Shown: positions 17,427-25,225 of the stretch, piece after piece
How the letters are laid out: every line of letters starts with the position of its first letter
How positions within the stretch are numbered: position 1 is the first letter of the stretch
Source: Microbacteriaceae bacterium
GTDB lineage: Bacteria > Actinomycetota > Actinomycetes > Actinomycetales > Microbacteriaceae
Length of the DNA: 60,214 nucleotides
Direction: 5' to 3'
Assembly: GCA_025463565.1 (NCBI GenBank)
Contig: JAODAT010000095.1
Coordinates: 1 to 60,214, forward strand
The notes under the pieces: model-generated
Seen by the model: only the letters and a program-made list of their open reading frames with translations
Databases searched by the model: none
What the model was told of the DNA's origin: nothing
Made by a program: the position numbers and the translations under genes

Positions 17427-18752
17427 ATGACCACCACCGGTAACGACCAGCACGCATCGGGGACCAACCTCGACCCGTGGTACGACCTCTATGCGGAGCG
17501 CACGGCCGGACTGGCCGCCTCCGAGGTCCGTGCGCTGTTCGCCGTGGCCTCACGCCCCGAGGTGGTCTCGCTCGCCGGCGGCATGCCATTCGTGTCTGCG
17601 CTGCCCACCGAGCTCATCCACGGCGCGTTCGAGAAGGTCATGCGCGACGAGGGCCCGACCGCCCTGCAGTACGGCTCCGGGCAGGGCATCCCCGGCCTCC
17701 GCGAACACATTCTCGAGATCATGGCCATCGAGGGAATCCGCGCGAGCGTGGATGACGTGGTCGTCACCACCGGCTCGCAGCACGCACTCGAGCTGGTCAC
17801 CAAGCTGTTCATCGATCCCGGAGACGTCGTGCTCGCCGAGGGACCGAGCTACGTCACCGCGATGGTGGTGTTCAAATCCTTCCAGGCCGAGGTCCAGCAC
17901 GTGATGATGGATGAGTTCGGGCTCGTTCCCGAGGCGCTGCGGGAACGCATCGCCGAGCTCAAGGCCGCGGGCAAGACCATCAAGTTCCTCTACACGATCC
18001 CGAGCTTCAGCAACCCGGCCGGCGTGACGCTCACCTGGGAGCGCAGGCTGGAGATTCTCGAGATCTGCCGTAGCAATGACATCCTCGTGCTCGAAGACAA
18101 CCCGTACGGGCTGCTCTACTTCGACGCGCCACCACCGCAGGCGATGCGCTCGGTCGAGGAAGACGGCGTGATCTATCTCGGCACCTTCTCGAAGACCCTC
18201 GCGCCCGGATTCCGCGTTGGCTGGGCGCTCGCACCGCACGCCATCCGCGAGAAGCTGATCCTCGCCAACGAGGCTGCGGTGCTCTCCCCCAGCTCGTTCA
18301 GCCAGTACATGATCACCGAGTACCTCAATACCGCGGACTGGCGCGGACAGATCAACACCTTCCGCGGCATCTACCGCGAGCGCAGGGATGCCATGCTCGC
18401 GGCCCTGGCCGAATACCTGCCACAGCTCAGCTGGACCGTTCCGAACGGCGGCTTCTATGTCTGGGCCACCCTGCCGGATCATCTCGACTCGAAGGCGATG
18501 CTGCCGCGCGCGGTCAAAGAGCTCGTGGCATACACGCCCGGGACAGCGTTCTACGCGGATGGAAACGGGCGCAACAACATGCGGCTGTCGTTCTGCTACC
18601 CGACGCCGGAGTTCATCCGTGAGGGAATTCGCCGGCTGTCGGTCGTGATCAACGGCGAACTCGACCTGTTGAACACCTTCTCGCAGACCGCTCCGCTGAA
18701 GACCATTCCTGTGACGCGGGCGTACGACAGCCCGCCCAGCAACCTGGCGTGA
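17427..18752 (+). CDS. PLP-dependent aminotransferase, class I/II (LysN-like)
   Basis: 441 residues from ATG 17427 (TTG 17391 in frame is a weaker choice). Fold-type I aminotransferase with GSQHALELV after the substrate loop, YNPYG-like DNPYGLLYF, and the PLP lysine in GTFSKTLAPGFRVGW. The sequence style is that of the 2-aminoadipate / aromatic aminotransferase group related to MocR C-terminal domains, without the DNA-binding part. Substrate not predictable. Its stop overlaps the ddl start, so the two genes are coupled. Confidence 0.88.
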   Translation: MTTTGNDQHASGTNLDPWYDLYAERTAGLAASEVRALFAVASRPEVVSLAGGMPFVSALPTELIHGAFEKVMRDEGPTALQYGSGQGIPGLREHILEIMAIEGIRASVDDVVVTTGSQHALELVTKLFIDPGDVVLAEGPSYVTAMVVFKSFQAEVQHVMMDEFGLVPEALRERIAELKAAGKTIKFLYTIPSFSNPAGVTLTWERRLEILEICRSNDILVLEDNPYGLLYFDAPPPQAMRSVEEDGVIYLGTFSKTLAPGFRVGWALAPHAIREKLILANEAAVLSPSSFSQYMITEYLNTADWRGQINTFRGIYRERRDAMLAALAEYLPQLSWTVPNGGFYVWATLPDHLDSKAMLPRAVKELVAYTPGTAFYADGNGRNNMRLSFCYPTPEFIREGIRRLSVVINGELDLLNTFSQTAPLKTIPVTRAYDSPPSNLA

Positions 18753-19720
18753 TCGTGGGCGAATTCACTCCCCGCACGGTCGTCGTTCTCGCAGGCGGCA
18801 TCTCCCACGAGCGCGACGTGTCGCTGCGCTCCGGCCGCCGCGTAGCCGACAGTCTCGCGCAGCACGGCATCTCCGTAGAGCTTCGGGACCCGGATGCCTC
18901 CCTGCTGTCGTACCTGGCCGACACACGACCCGACGTGGTCTGGCCCGCCCTCCACGGGGCGAGCGGCGAGGACGGAGCTCTTCGCGGCCTTCTCGACCTC
19001 ATCGGCATCCCCTATGTCGGCTCCACGTCGGACGCCGCGAGACTGGCCTGGGACAAGCCCACGGCAAAGGTGCTCGTGTCGCGGGCCGGCGTTCCCACGC
19101 CGCGCTCTATCGCCCTGTCACGCGACTCGTTCCGTGAGCTCGGCGCACAGAGCGTGCTGGACAGCCTCGAGAGCGAGTTGCCAGTTCCCCTGGTCGTGAA
19201 GCCGGCCCAGGGCGGCTCCGCGCAGGGCGTGACGCTCGTCGACAATCGCGATGACCTGCCTCGCGCGATGGTCGACGCCTACACCTACTGCGATGTCGCG
19301 CTGGTCGAGCAGCGAATCGTCGGCACCGAGATCGCGGTCGGCGTCATCGACAGTGGCGACGGGCCGGTCGCGCTGCCGGCCGTCGAGATCCAGCCCATCT
19401 CGGGCGTGTACAGCTTCGAGGCGCGCTACAACGCCGGTGAGACCCGTTTCTACACCCCGGCACGACTGAGTGACGAAGTCAGCGCACGAGCGGCGGAGAT
19501 GGCCCTGCAGGCCCACCGGGTGCTGGGTCTGCGTCACCTGTCGCGCGTCGACCTCATCGTGGACGGCGCGGGAACCCCGTGGTTCCTCGAGGCGAACGTT
19601 CTTCCGGGACTCACCGAGACCTCGCTACTGCCACAGGCCCTCGAGGCCGCCGGTCACGACCTCGGCTGGGTCTACTCAGCGCTGGCTGAAGCAGCGGTGC
19701 GCGAAGCCGCCGCGCGCTGA
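18749..19720 (+). CDS. ddl: D-alanine--D-alanine ligase
   Basis: 323 residues from GTG 18749, overlapping the previous stop. ATP-grasp enzyme with the N-terminal motif AGGISHERDVSLRSG, PYVGSTSDAARLAWDKP, a VKPAQGGSAQGV phosphate-binding loop and the metal-binding end FLEANVLPGLTETS. Makes the D-Ala-D-Ala end of the peptidoglycan peptide. The pairing with an aminotransferase is suggestive but unexplained. A second ddl elsewhere on the chromosome is possible. Confidence 0.9.
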   Translation: MIVGEFTPRTVVVLAGGISHERDVSLRSGRRVADSLAQHGISVELRDPDASLLSYLADTRPDVVWPALHGASGEDGALRGLLDLIGIPYVGSTSDAARLAWDKPTAKVLVSRAGVPTPRSIALSRDSFRELGAQSVLDSLESELPVPLVVKPAQGGSAQGVTLVDNRDDLPRAMVDAYTYCDVALVEQRIVGTEIAVGVIDSGDGPVALPAVEIQPISGVYSFEARYNAGETRFYTPARLSDEVSARAAEMALQAHRVLGLRHLSRVDLIVDGAGTPWFLEANVLPGLTETSLLPQALEAAGHDLGWVYSALAEAAVREAAAR

Positions 19721-19728
19721 AGCTATGA

Positions 19729-19751
19729 GCGAAGGCCCATTGGGCCTTCGC
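19729..19751. terminator. Terminator hairpin after ddl
   Basis: Perfect 10-bp stem GCGAAGGCCC / GGGCCTTCGC with a 3-nt loop, 8 bp after the ddl stop. No U-tract, as is common in high-GC genomes. Confidence 0.7.
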
Positions 19752-19812
19752 CGCGCCGCCAGCGCCGACGAAGCTGTGCTTAGTCGGTTGCCGGCGAACC
19801 AGCTCGGCGATA

Positions 19813-19834
19813 TTTCGACAAGCTCAATGACCGG
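19813..19834. repeat. Possible dispersed repeat element
   Basis: The word TTTCGACAAGCTCAATGACC resembles a short element seen between genes in many Microbacteriaceae chromosomes. It lies between convergent ddl and parB. Only one clear copy is in this window (a weak echo near 32965), so the call rests on recollection. Confidence 0.35.
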
Positions 19835-19840
19835 GACCGA

Positions 19841-20794
19841 CTACCCGAACCCCGGCTCATTCAGTTCACCGAGGATGCGATTGAGATCGGCGACGGTGGC
19901 GAAGTCGATGACGATCGTGCCTTTGCTTGCGCCGAGCGTCACCTTGACCCGCGTGCTGAGCCGGTCGCCGAGCCGTTCAGCGATTTCGTCGAGCTGGCCC
20001 TGGCGCTTTCCCGCACTCGGTTTCGCCGTGCGGGGCAGCTTCGTGCTGGCAAGTCCGGCGGCCGCTTCGGCGGCGCGCACGGAGAGATCCTCGTTCACGA
20101 TCTTGTCGGCCAGGCGCTCCATCGTCGCGGTGTCGCCAGCGGACAGGATCGCCCGGGCATGCCCGGCGCTCAGCACGCCCGCGGCGACCCGGTTCTGGAT
20201 CGAGTTCGGCAGCTTGAGCAGGCGCAGCGTGTTCGTGATCTGGGGGCGTGAGCGACCGATCCGGGTCGCCAGCTGGTCCTGGGTGATGCCGAAGTCCGCG
20301 AGCAACTGCTCGTAGGCCGACGCCTCCTCCAGTGGGTTGAGGTTGGCACGATGCAGGTTCTCCAGCAGGGCGTCCCGCAGCATCGCCTCATCCGCTGTGT
20401 TCTTCACCACGGCGGGGATGCTGGCCAGCTTCAGCTGTTTGCTCGCCCGCAGTCGCCGCTCGCCCATGACCAGCTCGTATTGCGGGGTTCCCGATGGGGC
20501 TCCGGCGATCGGCCTGACCACGATCGGCTGCAGCACTCCCACCTCGCGGATGGAGGCGACCAGTTCGTCGAGGTCCTCCTTGACGAACTCCTTCCGTGGC
20601 TGGGCGAAGTTCGGCACGATGTCATCGGGGGAAAGATTCGCCAGTCGGGCGCCGGGAACGGCCACCAGTGGGTCTGACGAGTTCTTGGACGTCGTCGGGA
20701 AGAAGACGTCGACGGGACGCTCCTGGCTACCCTCGTCCGTGGGGATGAGGGCGCCGATTCCCCGACCGAGTCCCGTGCGCTTGGGCGCGGCCAT
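19841..20794 (-). CDS. parB: Chromosome-partitioning protein ParB
   Basis: 317 residues from ATG 20794 (MAAPKRTGLGRGIGALIP, the typical ParB opening). CTP-binding domain with GVLQPIVV and GERRLRA; arginine-rich patch ENLHRANLNPLEEA; helix-turn-helix around TQDQLATRIGRSRPQITN; C-terminal dimer domain. Binds parS, loads as a CTP-dependent clamp and spreads. ATG overlaps the parA stop (ATGA). Two parS sites lie within 1.8 kb upstream. Confidence 0.97.
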   Translation of the reverse strand: MAAPKRTGLGRGIGALIPTDEGSQERPVDVFFPTTSKNSSDPLVAVPGARLANLSPDDIVPNFAQPRKEFVKEDLDELVASIREVGVLQPIVVRPIAGAPSGTPQYELVMGERRLRASKQLKLASIPAVVKNTADEAMLRDALLENLHRANLNPLEEASAYEQLLADFGITQDQLATRIGRSRPQITNTLRLLKLPNSIQNRVAAGVLSAGHARAILSAGDTATMERLADKIVNEDLSVRAAEAAAGLASTKLPRTAKPSAGKRQGQLDEIAERLGDRLSTRVKVTLGASKGTIVIDFATVADLNRILGELNEPGFG

Positions 20795-21705
20795 CAGGCG
20801 GGTGCTCCGCGGTGGGCGATCTCCGCCGCCGCTTCGAGGTAGGAGAGCGAGCCGGGTGAGTACGCGTCGAAACTGATCACGCTCTGACCATAGCTCGGAG
20901 CCTCGGAGATGCGCACCGAACGGGGGATCACCGTGGTGAGAACCTCCGCAGGGAAGTGCTCGCGCACGTCGTCCACGACCTGGTTGGCAAGGTTGGTTCG
21001 CGAGTCGTACATCGTCAGCAGGATCGTGGACACGCTGAGTTTCGGGTTCAGGTGCCGCTCGATGAGCCGGATGTTGGTGAGGAGCTGGCTGAGGCCCTCC
21101 AGCGCGTAGTACTCGCACTGGATGGGAATCAGCACCTCCTGTGCCGCCACGAAGGCGTTGATCGTCAGCAGGCCGAGCGACGGCGGGCAGTCGATGAAGA
21201 CGTAGTGGAACGGCTCATCGCTGCCGGCGAGGAATGCATCGAGGGCCGTGCGCAGCCGCTGTTCGCGAGCGACGAGCGACACCAATTCGATCTCGGCGCC
21301 GGCAAGGTGGATGGTAGCGGGGATGCAGTACAGCGCGTCGAACTCGGGACTCTTCTGTACGACCTCGGCCATCGGCTCATCGTTGATGATCACGTCGTAG
21401 ACGCTCACCGTCTCCGACCGGTGCTCGATACCGAGGGCAGTGGAGGCATTGCCCTGGGGGTCCAGGTCGATGACCAGCACCCGGGCGCCGTTGCGGGCGA
21501 GCGCGGCCGCGAGGTTCACCGTGGTCGTGGTCTTACCCACGCCGCCCTTCTGGTTGGCGACCGTGAAGACACGTGTCGCGTCCGGCAAAGGGAACTTGTC
21601 GGCGTCGATCGCCTGCCTGCGACGGCTGATCTCCGACAACTCCCGCGCCAGCGGGGTGTCGTCGAAAGAGCTGGCATCGGTGGGGATGTCGTCGGGATGT
21701 TTCAC
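20794..21705 (-). CDS. parA: Chromosome-partitioning ATPase ParA (Soj)
   Basis: 303 residues from GTG 21705, preceded by AAGAAGG at a spacing of 6 nt; this ribosome-binding site decides the start. Deviant Walker A KGGVGKTTT at about 53-61, IDLDPQGNAST, and the ATPase block IDCPPSLGLLT. Works with ParB to move origins. The GTG lies inside a parS site, so the ParB target overlaps the translation start. Longer in-frame readings exist but lack family sequence. Confidence 0.96.
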   Translation of the reverse strand: MKHPDDIPTDASSFDDTPLARELSEISRRRQAIDADKFPLPDATRVFTVANQKGGVGKTTTTVNLAAALARNGARVLVIDLDPQGNASTALGIEHRSETVSVYDVIINDEPMAEVVQKSPEFDALYCIPATIHLAGAEIELVSLVAREQRLRTALDAFLAGSDEPFHYVFIDCPPSLGLLTINAFVAAQEVLIPIQCEYYALEGLSQLLTNIRLIERHLNPKLSVSTILLTMYDSRTNLANQVVDDVREHFPAEVLTTVIPRSVRISEAPSYGQSVISFDAYSPGSLSYLEAAAEIAHRGAPA

Positions 21706-21713
21706 GTGAAACC
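21698..21713. promoter_or_regulatory. parS: parS site 1, on the parA start codon
   Basis: TGTTTCACGTGAAACC, 15 of 16 matches to the parS consensus TGTTTCACGTGAAACA. Its central GTG on the minus strand is the parA initiation codon. Confidence 0.95.
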
Positions 21714-21832
21714 TTCTTGGATGTCGTGGTGCGGCCGCAGCGCGCAGTGGATCTTGATTCGGGGCGACGAAGCACAGCTTTGTCGGCGCCGGCACGCTGC
21801 AGCTTGTGCTGCTCTAGCTGCGGCGAAGGGCC

Positions 21833-21855
21833 AGCGGGCCTTCGCACAATGCTCC
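21833..21855 (-). terminator. Terminator hairpin after rsmG
   Basis: GCGAAGGGCC / GGGCCTTCGC with a 3-nt loop and one mismatch, 12 bp downstream of the rsmG stop. Very similar in sequence to the ddl terminator at 19729. The remaining bases between rsmG and parA show no gene. Confidence 0.6.
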
Positions 21856-21867
21856 TGCGCGCCGAGA

Positions 21868-22506
21868 TCAGTCAACTGTAGCCCGAAAGACGCGGGTGAT
21901 CTCGGGCAGTGATTCCTTGCCAAGCTCCAATACCTCGATGTCGCGGAGGCGCGCCCTGCGGATCACCTTCGCGGCGGATTCGATCTCCGTCGCGACACTG
22001 GCTCCCTTGAGAAAAAGCAGCTGGCCGCCCGAGCGGACCAGTGGTGCGGTGATGGGAATGAGCTTGCCGAGGGCACTCACTGCGCGAGCCGTCACCTGGT
22101 CCAAAGGCTCACTGAACCGTGCGTCCTCGGCGCGCGCCCGAAGCACCTCAACGTTCTCGAGGCCGAGCTCCTTCGACTCCGAGGTGAGCCAGTCGACCCG
22201 CCGCTCCATCGGCTCGATGAGAATGAAGTGCACGTCGGGCCGAGCGATTGCCAGCACTATGCCCGGGAGTCCTGCTCCGCTGCCCACATCGCCGACCCGG
22301 CCCGGTAGCACCAGCGGGGCGAGCAGGGCGCAGTTGAGCACGTGCCGCGTCCAGAGTCGGGGAAGTTCGAGCGGGCCGATGAGTCCGAGCTCCTCACCGC
22401 GGCGCGCCAGGTCGTTGGTGAATGCGCGAGCCCGATGGATGCCTTCGCCGAACATCCCCGCCGCGACCGTAGGCTCCGGCTCGAGAGAGCTCGTTTCGGT
22501 GCTCAA
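21868..22506 (-). CDS. rsmG: 16S rRNA (guanine-N7) methyltransferase RsmG (GidB)
   Basis: 212 residues from TTG 22506. SAM-binding motif VGDVGSGAGLPGIVLAIARPD, followed by IEPMERRVDWL and ARAVSALGKLIP, all RsmG blocks. Methylates 16S rRNA near the 530 loop; loss gives low-level streptomycin resistance in other bacteria. The TTG is immediately next to parS site 2 and has no strong ribosome-binding site, so coupling to khpB is likely. Confidence 0.95.
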   Translation of the reverse strand: MSTETSSLEPEPTVAAGMFGEGIHRARAFTNDLARRGEELGLIGPLELPRLWTRHVLNCALLAPLVLPGRVGDVGSGAGLPGIVLAIARPDVHFILIEPMERRVDWLTSESKELGLENVEVLRARAEDARFSEPLDQVTARAVSALGKLIPITAPLVRSGGQLLFLKGASVATEIESAAKVIRRARLRDIEVLELGKESLPEITRVFRATVD

Positions 22507-22522
22507 TGTTTCACGTGAAACT
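22507..22522. promoter_or_regulatory. parS: parS site 2, between khpB and rsmG
   Basis: TGTTTCACGTGAAACT, 15 of 16 matches to the parS consensus. It fills the space between the khpB stop and the rsmG start and shares two bases with the khpB stop codon. Confidence 0.95.
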
Positions 22523-23114
22523 ATGCGCGGGTGATGACCGTGTGGCGGTCGGATCCTTCGCCCTCGGACTCCGAGACGAATCCACGGGCCGCGACCAGGT
22601 CGTGCACCAGCTTGCGTTCGTACGACGACATCGACGGGAGCGCCGCCGACTCCGCTCCGCCTTCGAGACGGTCGACCGCCCGGTCGACCAGCGCCGACAG
22701 CTCGGCCTCACGGGTCTGGCGAGATCCGCCCACGTCCAGGATGAGCCGAGAGAAGACGCCGGTCTTCGCCTGGACGGCGATGCGAGTCAGCTCCTGGAGG
22801 GCATTCACCGTGTCGGGCTTCGAGAGCAGGCGGAGGTTGCTGTCCTGGCTCGAGTTGACCGAGACGTATGCGCGACCGTCACGAGCGTCGATGTCGATGT
22901 CGCCGTCGAGGTCGGTGATGTCGAGCAGCTCCTCGATGTAGTCGGCTGCGATGTCACCCTCCTCTTCGAGCTGAGTGGTCGACCGAGGGGAGCTGACGTC
23001 GGAGGCAGGCGCGTCGGTAACGGCGGACTCGTTGAGCTCGACCTCGGTGTCGATCGACTCGATGTCGCTCAATTCGGTGCTGGTGACGTCGGCGTCGGGG
23101 GAGGTGTCAGACAC
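22521..23114 (-). CDS. khpB: Jag/KhpB RNA-binding protein (KH + R3H)
   Basis: 197 residues from GTG 23114. An acidic, Ser/Thr/Asp-rich N-terminal stretch (1-45), a KH-type domain in the middle (from EEEGDIAADYIEELLDITDLD to ILDVGG) and a C-terminal R3H domain (SSYERKLVHDLVAARGFVSESEGEG). Family members bind RNA and affect cell division and membrane-protein biogenesis. Sits between yidC and rsmG, the usual place. Confidence 0.92.
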   Translation of the reverse strand: MSDTSPDADVTSTELSDIESIDTEVELNESAVTDAPASDVSSPRSTTQLEEEGDIAADYIEELLDITDLDGDIDIDARDGRAYVSVNSSQDSNLRLLSKPDTVNALQELTRIAVQAKTGVFSRLILDVGGSRQTREAELSALVDRAVDRLEGGAESAALPSMSSYERKLVHDLVAARGFVSESEGEGSDRHTVITRA

Positions 23115-23156
23115 GGGACTGCTCGCTTTCAGAAGTGAAGGTAGTGCGAATGGAGA

Positions 23157-24131
23157 CTAGCGCTTCTTCTTCGCGCGGTTCTTGCTCACCGGCTGGGAGC
23201 GCTGGTTGCTCGGCTTCGGGCCCTCGAGCGCGGGTGCGACATCCTCGACGACGGTGAAGCCGCGGCGCTGGGTGCGACGGGCGATTCGCGCCTCCCTGGC
23301 AAGTGCCGCTTCGCTGCCAGGGGTCGGCATATTGCGGATGACCAAGAACTGCTGGCCCATCGTCCAGATGTTGGTGGTGAGCCAGTAGAACATCACACCG
23401 AGCGGGAAGCTGTAGCCGGAGAACGCGAAGACCAGCGGGAGGATGTACAGCAGGATGCGCTGCTGGCGGAACATCGGGCTGGCCTTCATCTCGGCCGACT
23501 GGTTCTTCGACATCAGCTGCAGCTGGGTGATGAACTGCGACGCGGTCATCAGCACCACCATTGTCACCGCGATCACGATGACGGCGACGTTGCCCTTCGC
23601 TGTGCTGATCGCCAGGTGCAGGGGAGCAACACCGAACAGCGAAGCGTGGCCGAATGAGTTGGACAGCGTCTTGTTCAGCAGGCCGATTCCATTGATGCCG
23701 GTCTGCGCGTTGTGCAGCACAGAGAACAGGCTGAAGAAGATCGGCATCTGGATGAGCAGCGGCAGGCAGGAACTCAGCGGGTTAGTGCCGGTCTTGCGGT
23801 ACAGCTCCATCGTCTCGCGCGACATTGCCTCGCGGGAGAACTGGTCCTTTTTACCCTTGTACTTGTCCTGGATTTTCTTGAGCTGGGGTGCAACTTCCTG
23901 CATGCGGCGCTGGCTCTTGATCTGCCGCACGAAGATCGGGATGAGCGCGGCACGGATGACGAGCACAAGGCCGACGACGGAGAGCACCCAGGTGAGACCC
24001 GCGTCGGGGTCCATGCCGAGGAAGGTGAAAATCTGGTGCCAGGTCACGAGCAGCAGCTCGACCACCCACTTGATCGGCCACAGGATCGTGCCGAAGAAGT
24101 TGGTGAAGTTGGTGATGATATCTGGGATCAC
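23157..24131 (-). CDS. yidC: Membrane protein insertase YidC
   Basis: 324 residues from GTG 24131, directly after the TAA of yidD. The five-helix Oxa1/YidC core begins with WPIKWVVELLLVTWHQIF; the conserved arginine in the hydrophilic groove lies in LVIRAALIPIFVRQIKSQRRMQ. A basic C-terminal tail ends KNRAKKKR. Inserts membrane proteins alone or with SecYEG. Co-directional with rpmH, rnpA and yidD. Confidence 0.96.
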   Translation of the reverse strand: MIPDIITNFTNFFGTILWPIKWVVELLLVTWHQIFTFLGMDPDAGLTWVLSVVGLVLVIRAALIPIFVRQIKSQRRMQEVAPQLKKIQDKYKGKKDQFSREAMSRETMELYRKTGTNPLSSCLPLLIQMPIFFSLFSVLHNAQTGINGIGLLNKTLSNSFGHASLFGVAPLHLAISTAKGNVAVIVIAVTMVVLMTASQFITQLQLMSKNQSAEMKASPMFRQQRILLYILPLVFAFSGYSFPLGVMFYWLTTNIWTMGQQFLVIRNMPTPGSEAALAREARIARRTQRRGFTVVEDVAPALEGPKPSNQRSQPVSKNRAKKKR

Positions 24132-24446
24132 TTATGCGACCTTTCCATGGCCTGCTGGTACGACAAATCCAAATCTGGTCACGTCGTATTTGTGCACGTG
24201 ACGCTCGGGCACATCATCCACACCGCCGGCCGCCCACGGGTGGCAACGCGCGATCCGGAGGGATCCGAGAGCAACTCCTTTGACCACGCCGTGCTGCTGG
24301 ATGGCACCCAGTGCGTACGCGGAACAGGAGGGGTAGTAGCGGCAGACATCACCGTAGAGCGGAGAGACCACGGCGCGGTAGACGCGAAGGATCGGCACGC
24401 ACAGGTTGCGCGGGAGAAGCAGGAGGAACGCCCCAACCTGGTTCAT
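24132..24446 (-). CDS. yidD: Membrane protein insertion efficiency factor YidD
   Basis: 104 residues. Amphipathic N-terminus, then the family core VSPLYGDVCRYYPSCSAYALGAIQQHG and RIARCHPWAAGG. Helps YidC-dependent insertion. Overlaps the rnpA end by 4 bp (ATGA), and its TAA abuts the yidC GTG, so all three are co-translated. Confidence 0.95.
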   Translation of the reverse strand: MNQVGAFLLLLPRNLCVPILRVYRAVVSPLYGDVCRYYPSCSAYALGAIQQHGVVKGVALGSLRIARCHPWAAGGVDDVPERHVHKYDVTRFGFVVPAGHGKVA

Positions 24447-24781
24447 GCCAGTCCCACACCTTTACCGACGGCTTCCGTCACTTCTCGTCGCAGGGTAACC
24501 CAGTCAACCTGCGCTGCGGCTGGCAAAGCCCGCACCACGATCTCGGTTCCTTCGCCCAGGGTGGGCAGGAGTTCCCGACACATGGCCTTGAGACGCCGGC
24601 GCACCGTGTTGCGAATCACCGCGACACCCACGGTCTTCGGCACGATGAAACCGAAACGGCTCGGACCTTCGACGGCCCTGGCAACGTAAACCACGGTGTT
24701 GATTCCGTTAACACGGCGCCCCCGACGGACCAGTCGCCGATAGTCATCGGCGCTGACGAGCCGGTTGGCTTTTGCCAGCAT
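24443..24781 (-). CDS. rnpA: Ribonuclease P protein component
   Basis: 112 residues. Contains the RNP-type signature FGFIVPKTVGVAVIRNTVRRRLK, whose RNxxRRRLK segment contacts RNase P RNA. Together with the RNA subunit (not in this window) it matures the 5' ends of tRNAs. Lies 33 bp after rpmH as in nearly all bacteria. Confidence 0.97.
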   Translation of the reverse strand: MLAKANRLVSADDYRRLVRRGRRVNGINTVVYVARAVEGPSRFGFIVPKTVGVAVIRNTVRRRLKAMCRELLPTLGEGTEIVVRALPAAAQVDWVTLRREVTEAVGKGVGLA

Positions 24782-24814
24782 CCGTCGGCCAGGGACTGTC
24801 GAGGAAACGACGCT

Positions 24815-24952
24815 CTAGGCGGACAGCTCGGTGCGCCCCTTGCGACGGCGGGCGCCGAGAATGGCGCGGCCGGCGCGGGTGCGCATGCGAAGACGGAAGC
24901 CGTGCACTTTGGCGCGACGTCGGTTGTTCGGCTGGAATGTTCTCTTGCTCAT
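24815..24952 (-). CDS. rpmH: 50S ribosomal protein L34
   Basis: 45 residues, starting [19 protein letters not shown] and ending GRTELSA. Strongly basic and diagnostic. First gene of the minus-strand cluster rpmH-rnpA-yidD-yidC-khpB-rsmG that runs away from the origin. The longer in-frame start at 25015 is not part of the protein. Confidence 0.98.
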   Translation of the reverse strand: MSKRTFQPNNRRRAKVHGFRLRMRTRAGRAILGARRRKGRTELSA

Positions 24953-25023
24953 GATTCGATCTCCACGTGTCGGAACTCCGTATGGCCGGCCCGAATAGGA
25001 GAGCAGCAAGCCCAAGGAAGTAC

Positions 25024-25049
25024 AGGTTAGCCAGTGCGGCTGAAGTCAA
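25024..25049 (-). promoter_or_regulatory. Candidate rpmH promoter
   Basis: On the minus strand TTGACT (25044-25049) precedes TAACCT (25024-25029), but with only 14 bp between them. A shifted -35 with an 18-bp spacer (TCGGTT) is possible. The placement is right; the exact boxes are uncertain. Confidence 0.4.
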
Positions 25050-25108
25050 CCGATTAAAAATACGTGCTTAATGGGCTGCGGTCAAACGGCCACCGGAGCG
25101 GCGGCGCA

Positions 25109-25117
25109 TTATCCACA
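25109..25117 (+). promoter_or_regulatory. DnaA box upstream of dnaA
   Basis: TTATCCACA, a perfect 9-of-9 DnaA box, 108 bp before dnaA. A second one, GGTGGATAA at 25181-25189 (8 of 9, opposite strand), lies 36 bp before dnaA. Both fit autoregulation of dnaA or an extended origin. Confidence 0.75.
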
Positions 25118-25225
25118 CGATGGCCGACTCCCCGTGGCAGCGACATGCGGTCACAAACTAAGGTGGGTCACTACACAGACGGTGGATAACCCTGTGAGTA
25201 ACTTTGACCGCCGAGCGAGGAAATC

